Positions 21,531-29,924 of a DNA stretch of 64,000 nucleotides are shown one piece after another. Origin of the DNA: Cydia pomonella. Lineage: Eukaryota > Arthropoda > Insecta > Lepidoptera > Tortricidae. Location of the stretch: NCBI RefSeq assembly GCF_033807575.1, contig NC_084710.1, positions 21,556,357 through 21,620,356 on the forward strand. Reading direction: 5' to 3'. Both the position numbers and the translations under genes were made by a program. The notes below the pieces were generated by a model that searched no databases, had not been told where the DNA came from, and worked only from the letters and a program-made list of their open reading frames with translations. How positions within the stretch are numbered: the first letter of the stretch is position 1; the number at the start of each line of letters is the position of its first letter.

Positions 21531-22041
21531 TACTATCAACTAGGAGCTCCTTACCTTTTTTACGAATATTTTACCTATAGGTAACAATTACTTATAGATT
21601 AAATTTAGTTGGATAAAAGTCTTTGCTCCCCTATAAATATTGTCCTGGAAGCGTATTCAGATTGTAATAACAGGTTGTGAATTCGATCTGGATTTTTATG
21701 GTAATAATCTTGACGGTTTCGGTAGAAAAATGACACTTTTGGTAAAGAGACTCAGAAAATATACGGTGTTTCTGTATTAATCAAGTTTCACTTGAAATCC
21801 AAAGACGAGAGCTTTCAAAATAGTCTAGGGTTCCTAAACTAGACTAAAACGCTCGTAAAATCACCTGCTTTCCAAAGCAGGTGCTCCGATTACCAAACTT
21901 GGCTTTATCCACGGAGCATCTCGCAAAATTAAACATTCGACTCGGGAACTAGGACTTTCCTACGAGTCGTTGAGTAGAAAGTTTCTTTCAAAACACATGG
22001 CTCCAGCAGATATTCCCTCATATTATGTATTTAATTATTTG
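21531..22041. other. unassigned; 22-bp palindrome at 21862-21883
   Basis: CACCTGCTTT and AAAGCAGGTG form 10-bp arms around CC. Each end is an E-box of the CAGGTG class. Nothing else recognised. Confidence 0.4.
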
Positions 22042-22404
22042 TTTTTTTTTTTTATACTACGTCGGTGGCAAACAAGCATACGGCCTGCCTGATGGTAAGC
22101 AGTCTCCGTAGCCTATGTACACCTGCAACTCCAGAGGAGTTACATGCGCGTTGCCGACCCTAACCCCACCCCCCTCGTTGAGCTCTGGCAACCTTACTCA
22201 CCGGCAGGAACACAACACTATGAGTAGGGTCAAGTGTTATTTGGCTGCGGTTTTCTGTAAGGTGGAGGTACTTCCCCAGTTGGGCTCTGCTCTAGATCTG
22301 GAATGACATCCGCTGTGCTGTGCCCTACCACACAAGGCGAGATGACATTCATATTGCCCATACCTCTCTTTTGGACGTAGTTTAAGGACATACCCGGGTC
22401 CGGG
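22042..22404 (-). mobile_element. NA-B non-autonomous retroelement, near full length
   Basis: Read on the minus strand it starts at GGACCCGGGTATGTCCTTAA, includes GCCCAACTGGGGAAGTACCT and AGAGCTCAACGAGG, and then the 3' tail CATCAGGCAGGCCGTATGC ending in A(13). The 3' tail is the same as that of LINE-B, as in SINEs that borrow a LINE tail. The 28.7-kb copy has the same 5' start. Confidence 0.75.
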
Positions 22405-22505
22405 TTATTTAATCTTTATTGCACAATACATGAAGGTACAAATGGCGGACTTAATGAATTAAGGCATTCTCTACCAGTCAACCAATATTACTGTTTGGTT
22501 TGGTT
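22405..22505 (-). mobile_element. LINE tail family E, copy 2
   Basis: The minus strand reads GACTGGTAGAGAATGCC, TTAATTCATTAAGTCCGCC, ATTTGTACC and TGCAATAAAGATTAAATAA. It abuts the 5' end of the NA-B copy. Confidence 0.65.
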
Positions 22506-22530
22506 GATGTGTGGTTGAATGAAACTAAAT

Positions 22531-22608
22531 CGTCGCTATTCTTACTCAACCTCGTATCTATATATTAGATACGTATACCCGATACGAGTTTGTGTAAGTA
22601 TAGCGACG
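22531..22608. mobile_element. 78-bp hairpin MITE inside a SINE target duplication
   Basis: CGTCGCTATTCTTAC and GTAAGTATAGCGACG are inverted ends, and CTCGTATC/GATACGAG continue the stem. AAAT flanks both sides (22527-22530, 22609-22612). Removing the insert and one AAAT restores the 19-bp sequence AATGAAACTAAATATGAAT, identical to the intact duplication at 23094-23112 on the other side of SINE-C. Confidence 0.85.
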
Positions 22609-22618
22609 AAATATGAAT

Positions 22619-23093
22619 CTTCCTCCTTGCGTTTGTCCCGGGATTATGCTACGGCTCATGGGAGCCTGGACTACGCATAGTGTTGTGTTCCAGCCGGTGA
22701 GTAAGGTTGCCAGAGCTCAACGAGGGTGCGGAGTGTTAGAGTCGGCAACGCGCATGGCGACTACTGAGACTGCTTACCATCGGGCGGGCCACCAACGTAG
22801 TATAAAAAAAAAAAAACTCCTTTGCAACTAATCCCAAGAATTGGCGTAGGCACTAGTTTTTACGAAATCGACTGCCATCTGACTAACGTGGAGGGTAAAC
22901 TTGGCCTTATTGGGATTAGTCCGGTTTCTTCACTTTGTTTTCCTTCACCGAAAAGCAACTGGTAAATATTAAATGATATTTCGTACATAAGTACCGAAAA
23001 ACTCATTGGTATAAGCCGGCGTTTGAAGGCAGTTTGAACCCGCGACCTCCGGATTGCAAGTCGCATGCTCTTACCGCTAGGCCACCAGCGGTC
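22619..23093 (-). mobile_element. SINE-C copy 1, interrupted by NA-B
   Basis: On the minus strand it starts GGTGGCCTAGCGGTAAGAGC (box A), then GACTTGCAATCCGGAGGTCG and GGGTTCAAA (box B). The loop CTTGCAA would place a TGC anticodon, so an alanine-tRNA ancestor is possible. A short internal duplication (TTTGAAGGCAG) follows box B. The 3' part is split by the NA-B copy. Target duplication AATGAAACTAAATATGAAT at 23094-23112 and, split by a hairpin, at 22518-22618. Confidence 0.85.
22670..22816 (+). mobile_element. NA-B fragment nested in SINE-C
   Basis: CATAGTGTTGTGTTCCAGCC through GTTGCCAGAGCTCAACGAGG to the tail GTAGTATAAAAAA interrupts SINE-C between GGGAGCCTGGA and CAACTAATCCCAAG, which are contiguous apart from about 10 bases in the 56.6-kb copy. 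It is 5'-truncated. No exact target duplication could be read. Confidence 0.8.
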
Positions 23094-23140
23094 AATGAAA
23101 CTAAATATGAATGATAAAAAAAAAAATGTTTTTATTCCCC

Positions 23141-23247
23141 AATCCGCATTGGGCTAGCGTGGGGACTATAGCCCGAGCCCTCTTGCACATGAGAGGAGGC
23201 CTGTGCCCAGCAGTGGGACGTATATAGGCTGAATTATTATTATTATA
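23141..23247 (+). mobile_element. RTE-like LINE, extreme C-terminus
   Basis: The frame 23141-23227 reads NPHWASVGTIARALL, then MRGGLCPAVGRI and a stop. This is the standard end of a common moth/butterfly RTE-like ORF, and an (ATT)n tail follows. Only about 28 codons remain. Confidence 0.75.
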
Positions 23248-23249
23248 GT

Positions 23250-23330
23250 TTTTATTTATACTACGTCAGTGACAAAAAACCGTACAGTACAGCCCATCTG
23301 ATAGTAAGCGCTTACCGCAGCGTAGGGACA
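23250..23330 (-). repeat. LINE-B/NA-B tail fragment
   Basis: TATACTACGTCAGTGAC...CCCATCTGATAGTAAGCGCTTACCGCAGC is the reverse complement of the shared tail, strongly decayed. Confidence 0.55.
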
Positions 23331-24060
23331 TTTAGGCAAAACTTCGCTCGGGAGTTGATATCACAGACGAAGTGTTCGTGGAAGACAGTTCTCCTGAAAT
23401 CGCAGATGGCGTGACTATTTTTAGGATAAAATAAAATACTATCCTATTTTAAGTATATTCGTTACCAACTGATATGTTTGAAGTCGGTGCCAAGCCTTTC
23501 AAACAAAAAGAATTACTCAAATCGGACCACGGGTGTCGGAGTAATCGGTGAACGTACATTTAAAAAAATTGAACGTACAGTTAAAAACTTAGTTAGGTTA
23601 GAGCTAGGAGTTAGAGCTTAGGTGAGAAAGAACGCCCTGCGCAAGGTCGTTGCGGTGATGGAAAGTATATAAAATAATAAGTTATAGATGTTTATCTAAA
23701 ATTATCAATTTAACCGTATTTACTTCATCGCAGATTGTGACAAATATTTTCTTCAATTCGGTGAATGTTATTTTTATAACTGAATTTTGCCATCATTTGG
23801 TAACTTTTCAGAGGATTCTTACTTTACTCTTATTAAATTGGTTTTAGCGAAAATTCGAGCACTCTTTTTCATATTCGGGTAACTTCGATCATTAAAACGT
23901 CTGTATTTAACGACGCAAAAAAACTTTATGGAGAATTCCAAATATCGGTACGGCAAATAAATTGCTGGGTTGGGTTAAAACCCTATAAATATCCAAGCAA
24001 AACATATACCTGACATTTTTAAACGCCCTTTAGTCGAGTCGACTAAAGGGCGAAAGTAAT
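23331..24060. other. unassigned sequence
   Basis: No gene or repeat end recognised. A short palindrome, CGCCCTTTAGTCGAGTCGACTAAAGGGCG, lies at 24024-24052. Confidence 0.4.
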
Positions 24061-24065
24061 GTTTT

Positions 24066-24112
24066 CATACATACACACAAACACACACATACAAACACAT
24101 ATACATACACAT
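24066..24112. repeat. imperfect (CA)n/(ATAC)n microsatellite
   Basis: CATACATACACACAAACACA and similar units run for about 47 bp. Confidence 0.8.
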
Positions 24113-24113
24113 G

Positions 24114-24544
24114 TTTAGATTTATAAGTTAAAATTCTCAGTATTAATGATACTAAATATTTTTCAATGTTTATCTAAAATTGTATAAATAAATAAATAAT
24201 AATAAATAAATAATAAATTCATTTATTTCGACCAACTTAGGATCATATTACATTTAACTTATTATATTACATTTAACTTATCATATTTTAACCTATTCTG
24301 GAGAGGCTTGGACACCAGTACGTGAATCATATGACAGTGATTCAGGCACTGGCACACCAATAAAACACCTCTGCAACTAAATTTTTGGGGAGGAGCGCTG
24401 TTTACCCTAAAGTACAGGTTATACCTATTTAGGAAGCAGAGTTTATAATTTAAGGAAATCTATGTAATTTGATATTTATGAAGTAAATTCAATCATTATG
24501 TTTTCAATGATTTTGTTTTTTATTCTCTGCACCAAGACTTTGTT
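24114..24544. other. unassigned sequence
   Basis: AT-rich, with a short AATAAATAAT tract and a repeated TTATATTACATTTAACTTA. No gene recognised. Confidence 0.4.
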
Positions 24545-25137
24545 TGGCCCTATGGTTGACTGGTAGAGAATGACATTTGGCATTAAGTCCGCCATTTGTA
24601 ATAAATAATAATAATAATAAAAGCCTTTTATTACCCAACTATAAATGTTACAAATATATTATAGAATTAACACATTTTTTTTTTAATTTACAATACAAAA
24701 AAAGAAATTAAAACTAAGTTTCATTATGTGGGTTTGTCCATTTTTGGACGTAGGCCTCCTCCATGTTACACCATAGCTTTCTGTCGGCGGCCAGACTGGC
24801 CCAGGCTATTCCTGCCTGCTCGGTTATGTCGTCTCGCCAGCGGCGGAGCGGATGACCTTGCCCTCGCCCGCCATCTGGTGGGTACCAGTGCAGAACCCTT
24901 TTGCTCCATCGGTCGTCTTTTGCTCTCGCTGTGTGTCCGGCCCATCGCCACTTAAGGCGGCATGCCATTTCCGCTGCATCCATTATATTTGTCCTCTTAC
25001 GAATGTCAGTGTTTCTTACTCTGTCTTTTAATTTTATACCGAGTAGGCTTCGTTCTATGGCTCTTTGAAATTTCTGTATCCGCCATTTGTACATTGTTGT
25101 ATATATTTTTTGCAATACCGTTTAAATAAATAAATGT
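24545..25137 (+). mobile_element. LINE tail family E, copy 3, split by an RTE fragment
   Basis: The left part ends GTAGAGAATGACATTTGGCA...CCGCCATTTGTA at 24600. The right part resumes at 25079 with TCCGCCATTTGTACATTG and ends TGCAATACCGTTTAAATAAA. The 13 bp TCCGCCATTTGTA occur on both sides of the RTE piece. Confidence 0.8.
24601..25078 (-). mobile_element. RTE-type LINE, C-terminal fragment with intact frame
   Basis: The minus-strand frame 24714-25115 encodes 133 residues. The first 12 come from the host E tail. The rest has QRAIERSLLGIKLKDRVRN, MACRLKWRWAGHTARAKDDR and LRRWRDDITEQAGIAWASLA, the classic RTE C-terminus. After the stop the minus strand runs to a (TTA)n tail at 24601-24622. 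The target TCCGCCATTTGTA is duplicated at 24588-24600 and 25079-25091. It is 5'-truncated and immobile on its own, and young enough that the frame has no stop. Confidence 0.92.
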
Positions 25138-25354
25138 TTTTCGAATATGTAAGTATGTATATTTTTGTAAGTCAACTGAACCGTCTTCTTCTTAAAGAGG
25201 GGGTTAAAGCTATAAATTTAGAAGGGAACAAACGATATAGCGCGTATTTATAAGGATATCGCGCGGGTCTAACACATTCACTGCCAGATAAAAAATTCAA
25301 CATTACCTACTCCAAAAATTAATCAAACTCCTATTACCTACCGCCCGCTGTAGT

Positions 25355-25718
25355 TAGTTTTTGGCATTAGAAAGAAGGTAAGTGATCATGACGTGTTCTT
25401 TTATTGAAAAATAAGTCACAACAAATTGTAACAATTATAGATCATATGACTGCGGCCGGCAAAACATTCCACTTTGTCGCTTCCCATAAGGACGCCTTGA
25501 CAGGTTATTCGTATAAAGATACAAGCAAATCTCGTCCTTATGGCAAGCGGCAAAGTGGGACGTTTCGCCGGCTGACCGGGCCGGTCACATAAACGGTTAT
25601 TTAGGTACATTATTTTGCTTTCATAAGTAATATAAACTATTTTTTTTAAAGCGTTTTTCAATAATGTTCAATAAAAAAACACGTCAAGAATGTTTAACTT
25701 TATTTTATGCTAATAAAA
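25355..25718. mobile_element. family N foldback element carrying another hairpin
   Basis: The left arm GGCATTAGAAAGAAGGTAAG...GACGTGTTCTTTTATTGAA and the right arm TTCAATAAAAAAACACGTC...ATGCTAATAA are imperfect inverted copies. A single arm occurs at 4634-4760. Between the arms sits a different hairpin (25453-25574). Confidence 0.6.
25453..25574. mobile_element. hairpin element nested in family N
   Basis: CGGCCGGCAAAACATTCCAC...CCCATAAGGACG pairs with CGTCCTTATGGCAAGCGGCA...CGTTTCGCCGGC over about 38 bp. GC-rich relative to its host element. Confidence 0.75.
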
Positions 25719-25722
25719 TGAA

Positions 25723-25815
25723 CTATAGTCGAGTTGGCGAGGCCACATAACGATCAATACTGTAGTATACGCCGAGCGCCCAGTAGGCGAGCGCCAGGGC
25801 TGTGCCAAGTTTCAT
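25723..25815 (-). CDS. candidate 30-residue membrane micropeptide ORF
   Basis: A minus-strand ATG at 25815-25813 opens MKLGTALALAYWALGVYYS, a hydrophobic N-terminal segment of about 17 residues, then IDRYVASPTRL and TAG at 25725-25723. AATAAA follows 19-24 bases downstream on the same strand, but it lies in the right arm of family N. The coding stretch is clearly more GC-rich than its surroundings, which is why I list it. I do not recognise the peptide. A chance frame in an unrecognised repeat, or the last exon of a spliced gene, are both possible. Confidence 0.25.
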   Translation of the reverse strand: MKLGTALALAYWALGVYYSIDRYVASPTRL

Positions 25816-26270
25816 AATCAAACGTCCTGTTTCATTTATTTGCAAATCTCGCCACTACGTGACGCATTTTCAAAATAATTTTAATATAAGCATAAACAAC
25901 GTAAAAATTCGATATTTTTTGAAATCTAGCTATTGGGAGCGTTTCCAAATGGTTTTCGAAATACCATTAGATTGTCAAACATACATCAATCTCGAATGGA
26001 TTTCGTAATTTACGACATATCACATAAGATTGTATTATTGATTATTGTATGTGTTATTATTGCCAAGTCATAATTAGATGTCGGTGTTAACAAAGGGACG
26101 CGGGCAGGTAATAGTCGAGCTAATCCTTGGCTATTTCCCAAACGCCCCGCTTATCCGGAAGGGCCGGAGGTTGTGGCCAGGGGACCAGCGGACAGAGGAA
26201 ATTAACATAGAATTACTAAATAATGTAATCAAAATCTTTATTTCGGGCAATTAGTGGCATTATGAAATAG
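25816..26270. other. unassigned sequence
   Basis: No gene or repeat recognised. A 68-codon plus-strand frame at 25802-26008 has no visible family. Confidence 0.4.
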
Positions 26271-26510
26271 TACATTACGATACAAGTGCGAAAAATAGGA
26301 AATTCGAAACGAGTGGCGATAAATTAAAACACGACCGAAGGGAGTGTTTTAAATCGACACGAGTTGCGAATTACCTATTCGCACATGTATCGTACAACGT
26401 TTTACAGTACATATGGACCTTTAAATGTTCGACACAGTAACGTAATATGCTACTTCTCGCACTAGTGCTATAAAGTAGCCCCATATGTACTGTAAAATAT
26501 ATTTTAAAAC
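26271..26510 (+). mobile_element. foldback family D, copy 1
   Basis: TACGATACAAGTGCGAAAAA...GGCGATAAATTAAAACACG and CGTGTTTTAAATCGAC...TTCGCACATGTATCGTA are inverted halves (26276-26395). The segment ACGTTTTACAGTACATATGG...AGCCCCATATGTACTGTAAAAT adds a second inverted pair. The reverse complement of the whole recurs at 42779-42996. Confidence 0.75.
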
Positions 26511-26639
26511 GAAACACTACATTATGAAATAATGATATTGACGTACAGTATGTAATTCAATTCTTACGAGACGAATATTATACAATTAACCCTTCAGCTG
26601 GCAGCGCCTCCGGTTGAACGGTAGAAATGGCGTGGCCAT

Positions 26640-27406
26640 TAAAAAAAAAGCGGCCAAGTGCGAGTCGGACTCGCCCATGAAGGGTTCCGTACCATTTATG
26701 ACGTATTAAAAAAACTACTTACTAGATCTGGTTCAAACCAATTTTCGGTGGAAGTTTGCATGGTAATGTATATCATATATATTTTTTAGATTTTTCATTC
26801 TGTTATTTTAGAAGTTACAGGGGGGGGGGGCACACATTTTTTTACTTTGGAAGTGTCTCTCGCGCAAACTATTCAGTTTAGAAAAAAATGATATTAGAAA
26901 CCTAAATATCATTTTTGAAGACCTATCCCTAGATACCCCACACGTATGGGTTTGATGAAAAAAAAATTTTTTTTGAATTTTTATGACGTATTAAAAAAAA
27001 ACTACTTACTAGATCTCGTTCAAACCAATTTTCGGTGGAAGTTTGCATGGGAATGTATATCATATTTCTTTTTAGATTTTTCATTCTGTTATTTTAGAAG
27101 TTACGGGGGGGGGGGGGACACACTTTTTACTACTTTGGAAGTGTCTCTCGCGCAAACTATTCAGTTTAGAAAAAAATGATATTAGAAACCTCAATATCAT
27201 TTTTAAAGACCTATCCATAGATACCCCACATGTATGGGTTTGATGAAAAAAGATTTTGCGGTTCATAGAATACATCTACTTACCAAGTTTGAACAGTATA
27301 GCTTTTATAGTTTTGGAAAAAAGTGGCTGTGACAGAATCGGACAGACAGACGGACATGACGAATCTATAAGGGTTCCGTTTTTTGCCATTTGGCTACGGA
27401 ACCCTA
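26640..27406 (+). mobile_element. F element copy 3, with two tandem internal units
   Basis: Starts AAGCGGCCAAGTGCGAGTCG and ends GCCATTTGGCTACGGAACCC. Inside are two tandem units of about 285 bp (26698-26983 and 26984-27256), each with TTCGGTGGAAGTTTGCATGG, a G(10-13) run and CCACA-GTATGGGTTTGATGA. The 77-codon plus-strand frame 26946-27179 is a by-product. No protein domain is visible, so the family appears non-autonomous. Confidence 0.8.
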
Positions 27407-27831
27407 AAAACGGTCAAGTGTGAGTCGGACTCGCGCACCGAGGGTTCCGTACAAACGTGTAGGTATATGATGTAACAAAAAAATTACGGTTTTCGCAATT
27501 GTTCCTTTATCTGTGCTATAAGACGTTGCTTCGTACCAAGTTTAAAGATGCTGAGTTCACGGGAAGTACCCTGTAGGTTTTGATTCTCTTGCGAGCGTCG
27601 AAAATTTGCGGATATTTGCGATATAAACGGCTGCATCTTTTGATTGCGTCGGCTTAGAAGTTTGATTTTTTCACAGCTCCAAGGGACAGTAGACCTGAGT
27701 ATTTGATATAAATTCCAGCTTGTTACCTCCACGCGTTCCCGAGAAAAAGGGTCTTGACAGACAGACAGACAGACGGACGGACAACAAAGTGATCCTATAA
27801 GGGTTCCGTTTTTTTTCCTTTCGAGGTACAC
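27407..27831 (+). mobile_element. F element copy 4, variant body
   Basis: Begins ACGGTCAAGTGTGAGTCGGA directly after copy 3 and ends GGGTTCCGTTTTTTTTCC, with (GACA)n/(GACG)n before the end as in the other copies. Its middle (GTTTTGATTCTCTTGCGAGC) is unlike copy 3, so the family holds several bodies between common ends. The 115-codon minus-strand frame is not a gene. Confidence 0.7.
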
Positions 27832-28019
27832 GGTAAAATACTATCATCGATCGTACCGGAACTATTAGAGTCTATCAACATTACAACAACTTAAACAGGA
27901 TAAAGTGAGGGAGTGTCATTATGAACGTCATATTTTCATAAAAAAATTACATCAATGATGACCATTTTCATACTTTATCATTACAAAAGTCACGCTAGCT
28001 TGGTCCGATTCTATTTTAA

Positions 28020-28215
28020 AATTGAAGATTATATCACTATGTCATATAAAACAAAGTCCCCTGCCGCGTCTGTCTGTATGTTCGCGATAAACTAAAAAAA
28101 TACTGAACGGATTTTCATGCCGTTTCCACCTATCAATACGGTATTACTTGAAAAAAGTTTGAGCGCATAATTTGCTAACACATGCAAAGCCGGGGCGCTC
28201 GTTAGTGCATTTATA
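28020..28215 (+). repeat. family M repeat
   Basis: CCGCGTCTGTCTGTATGTTCG, CTGAACGGATTTTCATGCCG and AAAGCCGGGGCGCTCGTTAG are blocks I associate with a very common lepidopteran interspersed repeat. Only one copy in this window. Confidence 0.45.
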
Positions 28216-28273
28216 AATTCCAAATTGAGTTACTAAATATTACACGAAGGGAAAATCAGCACAGCAATGAATA

Positions 28274-28547
28274 GACGACCGGTTTGGCCTAGTGGTTAGT
28301 GACCCTGCCTACTAAGCTGATGGTCCCGGGTTCAAATCCTGGTAAGGGCATTTATTCGTGTGATGAGCATGGATATTTGTTCCTGAATCATGGGTGTTTT
28401 CTATGTATTTAAGTATTTATAAATATTTATATATTATATATATCATTGTCTAAGTACCCTCAACACAAGCCTTATTGAGCTTACTGTGGGACTTAGTCAA
28501 TCTGTGTAATAATGTCCTATAATATTTATTATTTATTTATTTATTTA
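28274..28547 (+). mobile_element. SINE-A copy, complete
   Basis: GACGACCGGTTTGGCCTAGTGG contains box A and CCCGGGTTCAAATCCTGG box B of an RNA polymerase III promoter. The body TTCGTGTGATGAGCATGG...GAGCTTACTGTGGGACTTAG is followed by a tail of ATTTATT units. It is a tRNA-derived SINE of about 270 bp. It needs a partner LINE to move. Confidence 0.9.
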
Positions 28548-28730
28548 ATGATGGTGCTGACGTAAAGAAGGTCCACTTTATAAAAGGAGGATTACCTTTT
28601 ACAATTCCTTACATAAAAATAACGATCAGATTTGAACATCTTACCTTTATTTGCTATTGTTAAAATAAATAATGCAATTTTAATTTTAGAAAAGGCCTTC
28701 TGTGTAAGTGAAACAGCATCGAAATATATC

Positions 28731-29103
28731 TGGACCCGGGTACGTCCGTGGACCCGGGTACGTCCTTAAACTACGTCCAAAAGAGAGGTATGGGCATTGT
28801 GAATTTCATCTCGCTTTGTGTGGTAGGGCACAGCCAGTGGATGTCATTCCACATCTAGAGCAGAGCCCAACTAGGGAAGTACCTCCACCTTACAGAAATC
28901 AGCAGCCAAATAACACTAGACCCTACTCAGTGTTGTGTTCCTGCCGGTGAGTAAGGTTGCCAGAGCTCAACGAGGGGGGGCGGGTTTAGGGTCGGCAACG
29001 CGCATGTAACTCCTCTGGAGTTGCAGGCATACATAGGCTACGGAGACTGCTTACCATCAGGCGGGCCGTTTGCTTGTTTGCCACCGACGTAGAATAAGAA
29101 AAA
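28731..29103 (+). mobile_element. NA-B non-autonomous retroelement, near full length
   Basis: The 5' end is GGACCCGGGTACGTCC, duplicated in tandem (28731 and 28749). The body contains CAAAAGAGAGGTATGGGCA, GAGCAGAGCCCAACTAGGGA and GTTGCCAGAGCTCAACGAGG. The 3' tail CATCAGGCGGGCCGTTTGC is shared with LINE-B and ends GTAGAATAAGAAAAAATAAA. The 80-codon frame at 28708-28950 runs across it and has no domain I recognise. Confidence 0.8.
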
Positions 29104-29334
29104 ATAAATCTTACTTAAAGCTGTTCGATTCTAATGGTCTCATTTGCTGGTTGTATTATATGACGATGTTTAAAAAAGGCATCTTCTAATCTAATTAAGG
29201 ACACACATCTAATCTTTGTATCGCTCTTTTTATAGCCACACGTACCATACCTATTTCGTCGGTGTTTGGGCTCCCATGTACCTGACCTGTGGCTTATACG
29301 AGTGCGTGATTTATTTTTCCACTTTCATCAGTTT

Positions 29335-29605
29335 GACGACCAGTTTGGCCTAGTGGGTAGTGACCCCGCCTACGAAGCCGATGGTCCCGGGTTCAAATCC
29401 TGGTAAGGGCATTTATTCGTGTGATGAGCATGGATATTTGTTCCTGAGTCATGGGTGTTTTCTATGTATTTAAGTATCTATAACTATTTATATATTATAT
29501 ATATCGTTGTCTAAGTACCCTCAACACAAGCCTTATTGAGCTTACTGTGGGACTTAGTCAATTTGTGAAATAAATGTCCTATAATATTTATTATTTATTT
29601 ATTTA
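29335..29605 (+). mobile_element. SINE-A copy, complete
   Basis: GACGACCAGTTTGGCCTAGTG (box A), CCCGGGTTCAAATCCTGG (box B), full body and ATTTATT tail. Very similar to the copy 1 kb upstream. Confidence 0.9.
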
Positions 29606-29920
29606 ACATGCCTTTATGAGCCAGTTTTAGAGTTGTCCTTATATTCAGCAATGGTTTCTGCTTAAGCTTAAGATGAAAGCCGCTCCGAATGTCGGTTTTT
29701 TTTTATTATCAAAGTATGGAGTGGTAAGCAGCTTACTTCTGTCCGAAACGGGCATATTATTTTATTGCTGTGTATTTTAATATATTATTTGTGTTTTAAT
29801 AAACAAAAATACCTTAAACGGATGTTTAAAGGGAATGCATAGACAATCATATCAATTCATAACCTCTTTTCGAGAGCATTTTATTCGTTTGGTTACGATA
29901 ACAGCTGTTTTAATTTATAT
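29606..29920. other. unassigned sequence
   Basis: No recognised gene or repeat. Confidence 0.45.
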
Positions 29921-29924
29921 ACAA

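Noticed and set aside
24024..24052. Palindrome CGCCCTTTAGTCGAGTCGACTAAAGGGCG as an attachment or operator site
   Set aside because: A single copy without partners or gene context. In a MITE-rich genome a decayed hairpin is more likely.
24714..25115. 133-codon minus-strand open frame as an intact gene
   Set aside because: The first codons come from LINE tail E. The remainder is an RTE C-terminus bounded by a 13-bp duplication.
28708..28950. 80-codon frame in NA-B as a conserved ORF
   Set aside because: The matching region of the 22.0-kb copy has indels and the frame begins outside the element.
28274..29605. The regularly repeated SINE-A/NA-B/SINE-A pattern as an array
   Set aside because: The units are independent dispersed elements with different boundaries, not a repeat-spacer array.
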